Assembly: GCA_031397815.1 (NCBI GenBank)
Contig: JANNMJ010000078.1
Span: 1-45,332 of the forward strand
Direction of reading: 5' to 3'
Source of the DNA: JANNMJ01 sp031397815
GTDB lineage: Bacteria > Bacteroidota > Bacteroidia > Cytophagales > Hymenobacteraceae
Length of the DNA stretch: 45,332 nucleotides
The position numbers were made by a program, and so were the translations under genes. The first letter of the stretch is position 1, and each line of letters starts with the position of its first letter. The notes beneath the pieces are model-generated. The model had not been told where the DNA came from and made no database searches. It saw only the letters and a program-made list of their open reading frames with translations. Shown here piece by piece: positions 1-8,732 of this stretch.

Positions 1-50
1 TAGGTCCTGGTCGCTTCGGCGGCTTGTGGTTCTATGGTACTTTTAAAGAG

Positions 51-87
51 ACGGGTAGCCCTTTTTGGGGGGCTACCCGTTTTTTTT
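51..87 (+). terminator. Intrinsic terminator of an upstream gene
   Basis: A perfect inverted repeat (ACGGGTAGCC, 9-nt loop, GGCTACCCGT) is followed by a run of eight T. This is a rho-independent terminator for a gene that ends before the window. It insulates the acyltransferase gene downstream. Confidence 0.85.
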
Positions 88-165
88 GCCTAAGTTGAAA
101 AGTTTGCCTTCAAGTGGCTCGTCTCAATGAACTGGCTGTAATACTTTATACTATCTTTACAGTGC

Positions 166-173
166 TTACTTTG
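166..173 (+). promoter_or_regulatory. Possible -7 promoter box (TTACTTTG)
   Basis: TTACTTTG is close to the Bacteroidota -7 consensus TAnnTTTG and lies 50 bp before the acyltransferase start. The same 11-mer, TGCTTACTTTG, occurs again before the large secreted protein at 2032-2042. I see no convincing -33 TTTG box at the usual distance, so confidence is limited. Confidence 0.35.
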
Positions 174-222
174 CAGTGAGGAATCGCCATTCAAAGCACC
201 TGTAAACACCAACGATGTTCTG

Positions 223-1353
223 ATGACTGGACAAGCCAACACCCAAGTTCTTCTGGCGGAGGTAGTTAAAGGGAAGAAAGAGACTGTTCACGTGGGTGCT
301 CTCGATCACTTGAGGGGCTTGGCGGCGCTCTTTGTGTGTCTGTACCACTTTAGCGCCGAAACTCTACCAAAGCTCACTAACGAGACCCTTAAGGCGATGT
401 GGAGCTGGGGATACAATGGAGTGACGATTTTCTTCGTCATATCAGGCTTTGTGATCCCCTTCGCCATGATCCAGAGCCGTTACGAATGGCGGCAATTTGC
501 TCAGTTTATGGGCAAACGCATTGTCCGGATCTGCCCACCCTCGTGGGTAATAATTGCCCTGACCATCGGCCAATGGGTAATTGCTCACAAATACTTGCAT
601 TCGACGGTGGGGCACATGAACCTCCTGAATGCAAAGGATGTGTTTTATAATATGTTCTATCTGGTGCCATTAGCTGGGTTGGGCATGGATAACTGGTTTA
701 ATGGAGTTTTTTGGACCCTTGCTGTTGAGTTTCAGTATTATATACTTTTGGCTCTTGCTTTTCCGCTGTTCGCACATAGCCGGACTTGGCTGATTGTGTT
801 ATGTGTTGGGTCATTGGTGCCTAATTTCTGGCTTACTCCGCTCATTCAGGCGTCCATGGGGGTGGGAGAAGAGACCCGATTTGTGATGGCTAACCTGTCG
901 TTGTTCTGGCTGGGCATTGTGCTATGCCTTGGCATGTGCGGTCGGTTACGCCAGTCAGAGATGTGGATCGGCTTCGTCGTACTCACTTTGGTCGTCGGCT
1001 TTCAATTAGCCTGGATCAAGGCTGCTTTCGGCGCGGCTACCTTCGTTTTCATTCGATATGCGACGTTCCGTAATCCCGTAACGGCTCATCTGGGAAAAAT
1101 TTCCTACTCGCTGTATCTGGTACACATCGTCCTCGGAACTACCTTGGAAGGTGTGCTAGTCCGCGTAGTGTACCCGGAAACAGTGTGGCAGCAGGTTTCA
1201 ATGTTGTTTCTGATTGTCTTGTTGACCATTGCAGGGGCCACCGTTTTTTATCATCTGGTAGAAGCCCCGTGCATTCAGCTAACGAAGAAGCTGTTTAGCA
1301 AACGCAAGAAGTCACCCGTACATTCGTCGCCGCCTTCCGTATTGGTCTCGTAA
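223..1353 (+). CDS. Acyltransferase 3 family membrane protein (OafA/YrhL-like)
   Basis: A 376-residue polytopic membrane protein. Near the N-terminus is the family signature LDHLRGLAALFVCLYHF, with Arg31 and His42 separated by ten residues, matching the R-x10-H arrangement of acyltransferase-3 enzymes. A second typical motif, FWTLAVEFQYY, lies near residue 165. About ten hydrophobic segments follow and the tail is short and basic. Family members move acetyl or other acyl groups onto sugars of cell-surface polysaccharides from the cytoplasmic membrane; the substrate here cannot be told. It stands alone between a terminator and the DUF3467 gene. The ATG at 223 leaves an N-terminal cytoplasmic tail of about 25 residues, plausible for the family. 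Confidence 0.88.
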   Translation: MTGQANTQVLLAEVVKGKKETVHVGALDHLRGLAALFVCLYHFSAETLPKLTNETLKAMWSWGYNGVTIFFVISGFVIPFAMIQSRYEWRQFAQFMGKRIVRICPPSWVIIALTIGQWVIAHKYLHSTVGHMNLLNAKDVFYNMFYLVPLAGLGMDNWFNGVFWTLAVEFQYYILLALAFPLFAHSRTWLIVLCVGSLVPNFWLTPLIQASMGVGEETRFVMANLSLFWLGIVLCLGMCGRLRQSEMWIGFVVLTLVVGFQLAWIKAAFGAATFVFIRYATFRNPVTAHLGKISYSLYLVHIVLGTTLEGVLVRVVYPETVWQQVSMLFLIVLLTIAGATVFYHLVEAPCIQLTKKLFSKRKKSPVHSSPPSVLVS

Positions 1354-1398
1354 GGAGTGGGGCACGACGTCTTGGACAACCTGACAAGTAACGCAACA

Positions 1399-1728
1399 AT
1401 GAATACCAAAAAACCTGCTGAGCCTACTGACGAAAGTCAGATCAACATTGAGCTGCCAGAAGAGATTGCTGAGGGCGAGTACGCCAATCTGGCGATGATT
1501 GCGCATTCATCGTCGGAATTTGTTATCGACTTTATCCGTCTCATGCCCGGGCTCCCCAAAGCCAAGGTGAAGGCCCGCGTGGTTCTCACGCCAGAGCACG
1601 CCAAGCGCCTGTTGGCGGCACTAGCCGATAACCTCAATAAATACGAAAGCCACTACGGCCCCATTAAGCAGATGCAGGATGGCCCGGCTTTTCCGATGAA
1701 TTTCGGCGGAACGATGGGGGAGGCGTAA
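1399..1728 (+). CDS. DUF3467 family protein
   Basis: A small acidic protein of about 109 residues containing QINIELPEEIAEGEYANLAM, then a phrase ending FVIDFIRLMPGLPKAKVKAR and a C-terminal LTPEHAKRLLAALADNL segment. This is the conserved DUF3467 pattern, common in Bacteroidota close to the rpoBC and str loci. Its function is unknown. I chose the ATG at 1399, which directly precedes the conserved domain; a GTG at 1357 is in frame and would add 14 unconserved residues. It begins 45 bp after the acyltransferase stop, so the two may be co-transcribed. A terminator follows it. Confidence 0.85.
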   Translation: MNTKKPAEPTDESQINIELPEEIAEGEYANLAMIAHSSSEFVIDFIRLMPGLPKAKVKARVVLTPEHAKRLLAALADNLNKYESHYGPIKQMQDGPAFPMNFGGTMGEA

Positions 1729-1756
1729 GTCTAACCAGTTTGCTGCCCTATTGAGG

Positions 1757-1800
1757 CGCTCGCTCGGGTACATAACGGTATCCGGGCGAGCGTTTTTGTT
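1757..1800 (+). terminator. Intrinsic terminator after the DUF3467 gene
   Basis: An 11-bp stem (CGCTCGCTCGG with CCGGGCGAGCG, one G-U pair), a 14-nt loop and a T-rich tail, 28 bp after the DUF3467 stop codon. Confidence 0.85.
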
Positions 1801-2102
1801 TTGGTACGCTTGAGAGCTTGAGAAGAAAATAAAAAATATTTTTTCGCAAAAGGTCAATCAACCGCTTTGCTGTTTTTTAGATTGCGGCAATCTAAAAATC
1901 TTTTCAAAGTGCAGGATTAGCGTTTTTATAGGACTTTTTTTATTACGGCGGGCGAAGGTACATAGAAATCTGTCTTCCGGCGTAAAGAGTCTTGCGCCTA
2001 AAAAATAGGATAGCTATGCCCAGCAACCTTTTGCTTACTTTGAACCGTCTGTAAAGCGTCTTCGATATTGAAGATGCGTAATGTTATCCCTTTTTCATTC
2101 TG
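1801..2102 (+). other. AT-rich leader with a perfect palindrome
   Basis: No gene is visible in these 300 bp, which are clearly more AT-rich than the surroundings. They hold a perfect 12-bp inverted repeat around one base at 1874-1898 (TTTTTAGATTGC and its complement), operator-like in form, and an imperfect hairpin at 2056-2077. A -7-like box lies at 2035. The stretch is probably the promoter and untranslated leader of the secreted protein that follows. Confidence 0.5.
2035..2042 (+). promoter_or_regulatory. Possible -7 promoter box (TTACTTTG)
   Basis: TTACTTTG resembles the Bacteroidota -7 element and lies 61 bp before the ATG at 2103 that I take as the original start of the secreted protein. 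No clear -33 element is seen. Confidence 0.35.
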
Positions 2103-2130
2103 ATGAAACAAGTCTCTTCTTCTCATAATA

Positions 2131-2139
2131 CCCCCCCCC
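2131..2139 (+). repeat. C9 homopolymer that breaks a signal peptide
   Basis: Nine consecutive C lie 28 bp after the ATG at 2103. With nine C the frame from this ATG reaches a stop near 2214. With eight C it would run straight into the long downstream frame and give a complete N-terminal signal peptide. The tract is therefore either a phase-variation site in the off state or a base-count error. Confidence 0.7.
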
Positions 2140-2190
2140 TCTTGGTATTATGCAAATCTTGCGTGGCCGCTTGCGCTGTGTCTGTTACTT

Positions 2191-5100
2191 ATGGCCAGTG
2201 TGTTGCCGCTGCGTAGTTGGGCGCAAAGCCCGAATTTGGCAGTTCCGTTAGGTACTGCAGCACAGTATGGCCTTTTGAGTGGCGGCACGCTTACAGCGGA
2301 TACGATTTCTAGCGTCCGCGTTTTTGGTAAGGCGGGTGTGTTCGGTACTTTGCAAGGACCCATCCAGACAACATCCGGCGTAGAGCGGCCTCCATCGGCC
2401 ATTGCGCCTTTAAGTACCGCACTGGCTGATTTAGCGAACGCCCGCGCTTACTGCGATACCGTTGCGGCGCAAGCCCTGACCACCAATGTGGGCCAAATGC
2501 TGACGTCTGGGGCATATTATCTCCCGGCCAACGCAACATTAACGAGCGGAACCGTTCTCGTATTCACCGGCGATTCAGCGAGCCGTTTTGTAGTGCGCGT
2601 GAACGGTAACCTGACCCTCAACAGCACCGGATTCGGGCTGGTGGGTGTGCGTGCCGATCAAATCGTTTGGGATATTACGGGCAACCTGCTTATTACCAGC
2701 CCGGCCCATTTGCCGGGAATAGTACTTGTGGGCGGTAACGCGACGCTGACCGGCCTCTGGAGCGGTACGACCGCCTTACTCGCTACCGGAAATATAACGC
2801 TCCAGAATCTGCGCTTCGATTTGGATGGCCACGGCATGTTTTACAGCGCCGACGCAATAGCCGTTTTCATGCGCACCTTAGCTCCACCCGCCCCTACCGG
2901 CGGCGGCGCCGACCCGTGTGCCAATTTGATTCGAAACCCCGGCTTTGAAGAATTTCTGCCCGATCAGTTGACGCCGACGTTAATAACAAGACCATCAGAC
3001 TTAGGGACCATCTATAGTCAGCGCCCTAGAACGGGTTTACCTAACCTGCCGTCAGAAGTAATCGGCTGGACCAGCGCGAATGAAGAAACCCCCGATGGTT
3101 TTCGGGAAAGAGTAGCCAACGGATGGCTGGGTATTCCTGATAACGAATTGAATGTTCGGCAGGATAACCCACAGCATACGTTGCCAATGCCAACGCAGGG
3201 AGGTTACGCCGGGATATACTCCTTTGAAGCAGGTGCCAATGGCGCACAACCGGGGCGACGAGAATACATTATGCAGGATTTGGGGCAGCCTTTGGCCGCT
3301 TCCACTGTAGGAGCGCCCCGCGACTATTATGTGGAATTTTGGTCAGTAAGAGGCAACAATACACGCCGGGAAATGCGGGGAGGCATACAGGCGATGCTTA
3401 CCCCAGCTTCGCTTTACATCAACGTGGGTAGCAATGCTACCGTCCCTCCCCGGCCACCGGTCGTTACTTCGTTGATTGGGGGTGGAAACCTGACCCCCAA
3501 CGTTTTTCGTCATGAAGGCGACCTACAGCGCACCCAAGATTGGACCCGAACGGCCGGATGCCACCGGGCCGTTGGGAACGAACGATTCATTACGATTGGC
3601 AACTTTCAAAGCGATGCAAACGCAAATTTTGTAGAGCTGGACTTTCCGGCTAATCAGACTCCTACTCGCCCAGGCGCCTACTATTACATCGACGACGTAC
3701 TGGTGCAGCCATTTCCGACAGCGGGTTTGCCCGTTGTAGCCAATTGCGATCAGCTCTCGATACTCGGCGATGGCTGCCTGTTGCCCGCTAGTAGCCACCC
3801 TACGTATACCTGGACGAACCCGGCGGGTACGGCAATCAGCACTAGCCAAACGGTATCGACGCTCACCCTGCCCAGCAACGCTACTAGCGGGACTTATACG
3901 CTAACCGTAACGGTGCCCGATGCGAGTGGTCCGGGCGTATATACGTCGGAAACGCATACCACCTTTACCGGCGTCGGATTAACCAACTCTGGTGTAATAC
4001 TGATTACCGGTAACGATACCTGGACAACCGATCGGGTCATTCAAGGCACTGTGCGCGTGAAACCGAACGCCGTTCTCACCATTGACGGGGCGCATATCGA
4101 ATTCGCCGACACCCGATTCTTTACCGATGCCAACGGCAACGTTCCGGCCTTGGCCGACGCCAATGCGTCGCGCATTTGGGTAGAGCCGGGCGGGCGGCTG
4201 AATGTCATCAATAGGGCTAAGCTGACCGCCCTTAGACCGGCGAACCAAGCCTGTGGCATCGTGGCTAAAATGTGGGACGGTATCATCGCAGAAGGCGTCT
4301 CCAATCCCGAAGGCCCCCAGATACCCGCCCAACAACCCACCATCGTGCTTACAAATGCCTTCATCGAAAACGCCCGATTTGGGGTTTTGGCCGGCCGTGC
4401 CGTCTACGCCTCCGACCCAGATCACCCGACGAAGTTTCGAATTCTGACGTCCACCTTCGATAACGGTGGGGCCATTGTGACTGCCACCAATACGGTCTTC
4501 ACCAACTGCTATACGGGGTGCTACTTGGGCAAGCTGATTCGGCCCAATACGTCCACGTTCACGGGCTGCACCTTCACTGCCACAGACGTACTGGCCGACA
4601 ATTACTACAAGTCCAGTACGGGCGAGCGCTATGGGATGCAAGCGGGTATCCGGTTGCGTGAAACGCACGGGGCAAAAGTGATTGGCTGTATATTCCAAGG
4701 ATTCATGACCACCACGCAGAAACTTCGCGGAATAGGCGTGGCGGCGGTCGATGCGAGCCTCATGATTCGGGCGCAGCAGCTCGACCCCCTGACGTTTAAG
4801 GCCATCAGTGGGCCATCGGTCTTTTCCAGATTCTGGCAGGGCATCGACGTCGAAACGAGTGCCGGTGGTAGTGGGCAGCTATCGGTGTACGGTAGCACGT
4901 TCGCCAATAATGTGGGCGGCGTTTACTTAATCGGCTACAACGGCGCCAATGTGCGCGGAAACGTGTTTGCAGTGGGCACCGCGAGCGGCTCGTTCTGCTA
5001 TGGCTTACAATATGCCAGCTGTTCCGCCTCTTTACCAGAAGGTAACACATTCTCCCGATTCAACAGCGCCACCGGTAATACGGAAAGCCGTGGGCTCGTG

Positions 5101-6363
5101 GTGGTGCAGTCTAGTAAGCCCGGCTACACGCCTAACTCACTCGGTTTACGGGCTTACCGCAATACGTTCGGCGGTAACCTCTTCACGGGGATTTACGCTC
5201 AGTTCGAAAACGAAGGCTTCACCTTCCGGTGCAATGACTTCCTCAGCGGCCAGATTCCCGGCACTGATCTGGAAGTGCGCGGCGGAAAGATTGGGCCAGT
5301 GCAGAGTGCGTGCAGTCCAGCTTTTCCTTTTAATCCAAAATCAACCGCTAACAACCGATTCAGCCTAATTCCAAACCGCTTGAGCGTTACCCCCATTGCA
5401 GGTGGTTTGGGGTTCCAGTATGACTACCCGACAAATGCCAGAATGCACCCGAATGCTCCGGCAGTGATTACCGGTGTAGGCTGTACTTATCAAGTGAATA
5501 CCCATACCGCAACTACCGGCGAAACAGTATTCGACGGCTGCGATCCCACTCCGCCTCCTTCCATCGCGGCGTTGCGCGCTACATTGGCCGCTACAACCGA
5601 TCCGGCCGAACGGACGTTGGCAGTAAGCGCTCTGGCGCGCTTCTTCATCGGCGACGATGGGGAGAAAGCCGGGTTGGATTCCGCGATTGCCGTGCTGCAA
5701 GCCGAAAACAACCCCACGTACCAGACCTGGCTCGACCAACTGCAAACCCGCGTCAATCAATACAACGGCGCTACTGCCAGCCGAGGCGTAGCCGCTAAAA
5801 CGCGTAAATGGGCCACCGCTGCCGGTGTCGGTACAGCAGAAAGACACGCTCCCGCCGCCGACTACTTTGCGCGGGTAATCGAGCTGCTGAGTCCGTTCCC
5901 GACCGACTCCGCGCGTGCCCATGCCATTGCCACCGATGCCGCCCTGCACGACGAGCTGGTGCTGATGGCCGAAGACTCACTGGAGTGGGGGACCCACGCC
6001 GCCCGTACTACCCTGAACATGTATGCAGGCACGCGTTACTCGATCTGGTACACAGACCTAGGCGAACAAATAGCCGATTCGGTGGGCTTATCAGGGAATC
6101 GGGCGGCTCCCAGAAGCCTGGTGTTGGCGCCAAACCCCAGCGCCGGAGAAGTAGCGGTCACTACGCTGTTGCCTCCTGCTACTCAGACCGCCGTAGTGGT
6201 GATCTACGACGCCTGGGGCACCGAAGTGGCCCGCCGGGCCGTGGCCGCAGATAAGGCGTCCACGGGGATTTCGTTGCTGCTGCGGCCGGGTTTCTACAAC
6301 TGCGTGCTGGTGGCCGATGGGTCTGTGATCGGCAAAGAGCGGTTGTTGATTTCGGCTCGTTAA
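2191..6363 (+). CDS. T9SS-sorted surface protein: ice-binding-like, beta-helix
   Basis: 1390 residues from ATG 2191. That ATG lies inside a hydrophobic signal-peptide core (LAWPLALCLLL before it, SWAQ cleavage region after it), so the true start is probably ATG 2103, now out of frame through the C9 tract at 2131. No ATG, GTG or TTG lies between the upstream in-frame stop (2104) and 2191. Visible parts: residues 15-215 resemble the DUF3494 ice-binding/adhesion fold (LGTAAQYGLLSGG, ANARAYCDTVAAQ, LTSGAYYLPANATLTSG). About 245-515 is a module opening with NLIRNPGFEEF. Then an Ig-like stretch, a parallel beta-helix region (about 600-1070), and from about 1310 a type A sorting domain (LAPNPSAGEV). 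It is likely an exported, outer-membrane-attached adhesin-like protein; ligand unknown. Confidence 0.8.
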   Translation: MASVLPLRSWAQSPNLAVPLGTAAQYGLLSGGTLTADTISSVRVFGKAGVFGTLQGPIQTTSGVERPPSAIAPLSTALADLANARAYCDTVAAQALTTNVGQMLTSGAYYLPANATLTSGTVLVFTGDSASRFVVRVNGNLTLNSTGFGLVGVRADQIVWDITGNLLITSPAHLPGIVLVGGNATLTGLWSGTTALLATGNITLQNLRFDLDGHGMFYSADAIAVFMRTLAPPAPTGGGADPCANLIRNPGFEEFLPDQLTPTLITRPSDLGTIYSQRPRTGLPNLPSEVIGWTSANEETPDGFRERVANGWLGIPDNELNVRQDNPQHTLPMPTQGGYAGIYSFEAGANGAQPGRREYIMQDLGQPLAASTVGAPRDYYVEFWSVRGNNTRREMRGGIQAMLTPASLYINVGSNATVPPRPPVVTSLIGGGNLTPNVFRHEGDLQRTQDWTRTAGCHRAVGNERFITIGNFQSDANANFVELDFPANQTPTRPGAYYYIDDVLVQPFPTAGLPVVANCDQLSILGDGCLLPASSHPTYTWTNPAGTAISTSQTVSTLTLPSNATSGTYTLTVTVPDASGPGVYTSETHTTFTGVGLTNSGVILITGNDTWTTDRVIQGTVRVKPNAVLTIDGAHIEFADTRFFTDANGNVPALADANASRIWVEPGGRLNVINRAKLTALRPANQACGIVAKMWDGIIAEGVSNPEGPQIPAQQPTIVLTNAFIENARFGVLAGRAVYASDPDHPTKFRILTSTFDNGGAIVTATNTVFTNCYTGCYLGKLIRPNTSTFTGCTFTATDVLADNYYKSSTGERYGMQAGIRLRETHGAKVIGCIFQGFMTTTQKLRGIGVAAVDASLMIRAQQLDPLTFKAISGPSVFSRFWQGIDVETSAGGSGQLSVYGSTFANNVGGVYLIGYNGANVRGNVFAVGTASGSFCYGLQYASCSASLPEGNTFSRFNSATGNTESRGLVVVQSSKPGYTPNSLGLRAYRNTFGGNLFTGIYAQFENEGFTFRCNDFLSGQIPGTDLEVRGGKIGPVQSACSPAFPFNPKSTANNRFSLIPNRLSVTPIAGGLGFQYDYPTNARMHPNAPAVITGVGCTYQVNTHTATTGETVFDGCDPTPPPSIAALRATLAATTDPAERTLAVSALARFFIGDDGEKAGLDSAIAVLQAENNPTYQTWLDQLQTRVNQYNGATASRGVAAKTRKWATAAGVGTAERHAPAADYFARVIELLSPFPTDSARAHAIATDAALHDELVLMAEDSLEWGTHAARTTLNMYAGTRYSIWYTDLGEQIADSVGLSGNRAAPRSLVLAPNPSAGEVAVTTLLPPATQTAVVVIYDAWGTEVARRAVAADKASTGISLLLRPGFYNCVLVADGSVIGKERLLISAR

Positions 6364-6375
6364 ATTCATTGAAGC

Positions 6376-6420
6376 GATTCGGCTGGGCGGTGTACCTCAG
6401 GGGCATCGTCCGGCCGAATC
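6376..6420 (+). terminator. Hairpin between the two secreted-protein genes
   Basis: GATTCGGC at 6376 pairs with GCCGAATC at 6413, with partial extension of the stem. There is only a weak T-rich tail (TACTTTATT), so it may be a weak terminator or an mRNA-stabilising 3' structure. Confidence 0.5.
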
Positions 6421-6442
6421 TACTTTATTAAATTTGAGAGCT

Positions 6443-8008
6443 ATGCGCTGCTTTTCTCGTTTGATCCTTTTGTGGCTGCTGGGTTCCGCGCCGCTGAGCT
6501 ATGGTCAAACCTATTTCAACCGCCGCTACCAAACGCCGCCCAATAACGCCGTTTACCAACTGCTGAGCGATGGGGGGACTGGGTGGTGGATGGCAGGAGG
6601 TTGCAATATCGCCGCTTATCCGGGGCGTGTAGTGCTGAGTATGAGCCACGTGGATGAGTTTGGTGCCCCGTTAGGACCAGCGCGTTTTTATGGGGCTTTG
6701 GATGCCGATTTTTATCCCGGTTCAGGGGGGAATCTTTTACCATGGACGCAGGGGCGGATGATCCTCATTGCGGGCCGCAATGATGTGACCTATGGGAGTC
6801 GGAGTGTTTTATGGTGTTTTGACGCGCAGGGTGACACACTATGGACCCGCACGTATAACGATACAACTGGAGCGATGATTACGCGCGCCGGAGTTCGCTT
6901 GTCGGATGGGGGGTATGCGCTGGTGGGAGATATTTCGTGGCCTTTCACCCCCACCCGAGCTGGCTACGATGTGGTATTGCTGCGGACCGATTCGCTGGGC
7001 CACGAACTGTGGCGACGCACCTACGACCAAGGTTACTACGACGGCGCGGGCGCAGTGATAGAAATGCCGGGCGGTGATTTATTGCTTTCCGGGTCGTTCC
7101 TGCCGTTTTCTTCCGGTCCGACGGAAATCCGTGACATTCTGATGCTGCGGGTGGATGCGCAGGGCAATGAGAAACGGCGGACGATTCTGGGCGGGCCGTA
7201 CGTGGATGCGGGCGGCCTGCTGCTGCCCACCCCAGACGGCGGCTACGTGATGGCGGGTACGTGGACCGACCGGCTGCTGGGGCCGCCGTGGGCGGAGTTG
7301 TCGCAGTCGCGCCCGACGCTGTTCTGGTTCGATTCGAGCGGCACCACCCTCGTGCGCCGCCGTAGCTACGGCCCCGGCGGTTACGTGACCATAAGTGCGA
7401 ATTTTCTAGCGCTCCCCGACGGCGGTTATCTGATCGGCGGTCAAAGCTCCGACACGACCAATGCGCCCACGTTGGGCAGCGGCCACCCGGATGGCTTCCT
7501 GCTGCGGGTGTGCGCCGACGGCGATTCGGTGTGGTACCGGCAGTACCGCAACCTGACGGGCGGCTACTCGCACAACTACCTGCGCGATGTGAAGCTCGCG
7601 CCCGACGGGGGCTACGTGGGGGCAGGGTTCCTGTTTCCCTTCGCACCCGACACGGGGGTACAAGGAGCTTGGCTGTTCAAGACCGACGCCAACGGCTACC
7701 TGCAAGCGGGCGGGGCGCCGCCGGGGGTGGTGTGCCCGGTGGTGGGGCTGGGGGGGGGCGCCAACGGCGCAGCTGCAGCAGGGGTAGAGGTGTGGCCGAA
7801 CCCGGCGCCCGACGGCCGCTACCGCGTGCGGGTGGGCGGGCAGGGCGCAGCGCTGGCTGTCTATGATGCGGTGGGGCGGGTGGTCTGGCGAGGCGCTATT
7901 GAGGGGCCGGAGGGCGTGGTGGACCTGAACCGCCACGCACCCGGCGTGTACCACTTGCAGGTGCAGCGCCGGGATGGAGCGGTGGTTATGCGGCGCCTGC
8001 TGCGCTGA
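6443..8008 (+). CDS. T9SS-sorted secreted protein with beta-propeller-like repeats
   Basis: 521 residues from ATG 6443; an in-frame TTG nine bases earlier is less likely. The N-terminus MRCFSRLILLWLLGSAPLSY followed by GQ is a clear signal peptide. The body repeats a motif of the type LPDGGYLIGGQSSD or TPDGGYVMAGTWTD, spaced 50-70 residues, with FWFDSSGTT or RTDSLGHELWRRTY phrases between. This is typical of bacterial propeller-like secreted proteins of unknown function. The C-terminus (from about residue 450) has VEVWPNPAPDGRYRV and VYDAVGRVVW, a T9SS type A sorting domain. A nine-G tract codes for the glycine linker just before it. It follows the preceding secreted-protein gene by 80 bp. 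Confidence 0.85.
   Translation: MRCFSRLILLWLLGSAPLSYGQTYFNRRYQTPPNNAVYQLLSDGGTGWWMAGGCNIAAYPGRVVLSMSHVDEFGAPLGPARFYGALDADFYPGSGGNLLPWTQGRMILIAGRNDVTYGSRSVLWCFDAQGDTLWTRTYNDTTGAMITRAGVRLSDGGYALVGDISWPFTPTRAGYDVVLLRTDSLGHELWRRTYDQGYYDGAGAVIEMPGGDLLLSGSFLPFSSGPTEIRDILMLRVDAQGNEKRRTILGGPYVDAGGLLLPTPDGGYVMAGTWTDRLLGPPWAELSQSRPTLFWFDSSGTTLVRRRSYGPGGYVTISANFLALPDGGYLIGGQSSDTTNAPTLGSGHPDGFLLRVCADGDSVWYRQYRNLTGGYSHNYLRDVKLAPDGGYVGAGFLFPFAPDTGVQGAWLFKTDANGYLQAGGAPPGVVCPVVGLGGGANGAAAAGVEVWPNPAPDGRYRVRVGGQGAALAVYDAVGRVVWRGAIEGPEGVVDLNRHAPGVYHLQVQRRDGAVVMRRLLR
7750..7758 (+). repeat. G9 homopolymer before a sorting domain
   Basis: Nine consecutive G code for the glycine-rich linker directly before the T9SS sorting domain. 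The present count keeps the domain in frame. Gain or loss of one G would remove the last 80 or so residues and hence the export/attachment signal. Confidence 0.7.
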
Positions 8009-8129
8009 GGCTGCACGAATCTTCCGGCGGCGCCACCGTCTGGAACCCGCTCAACTCTGCTGAACGGCTACGTTTGCTGTCCGGAGAACAAGAGCGCCCA
8101 GGCGGCCCTGCCAGCGATTCCACTAAAAG

Positions 8130-8161
8130 TTTGGTATTCTGAGACTATCTCCGTACTTTTG
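8130..8161 (+). promoter_or_regulatory. Promoter of the str operon
   Basis: TTTG at 8130-8133 and TACTTTTG at 8154-8161, 20 bp apart, match the Bacteroidota TTTG / TAnnTTTG promoter exactly. The box ends 34 bp before the rpsL start. Confidence 0.65.
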
Positions 8162-8195
8162 CAGCCTATTTTTCAGAACCCCTGAATTCGTCCGA

Positions 8196-8627
<432 letters not shown>

Positions 8628-8634
8628 GTAAGTT

Positions 8635-8713
8635 GGTCGGCTAGTCGGTTGGTGATGAGTGAGATACTCAGCAATTGCTGAGCTCGCTGACAGCGCCAAC
8701 CGACCAGCCGCCC
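8635..8713 (+). promoter_or_regulatory. Structured rpsL-rpsG intercistronic RNA
   Basis: An 18-nt arm at 8635-8652 pairs with 8696-8713 at 16 of 18 positions. Inside is a perfect 16-nt palindrome at 8667-8682 (CTCAGC, AATT loop, GCTGAG). The gap of 105 bp is almost entirely structured. In E. coli ribosomal protein S7 represses the str operon by binding the rpsL-rpsG gap, so an equivalent S7-binding site is a reasonable inference. No T-run follows, so it is not a simple terminator. Confidence 0.6.
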
Positions 8714-8732
8714 ACCCTACCAACAACCCACT

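Noticed and set aside
4949..5368. 139-codon open frame inside the first large secreted protein gene
   Set aside because: Out-of-frame shadow of a continuous T9SS protein gene.
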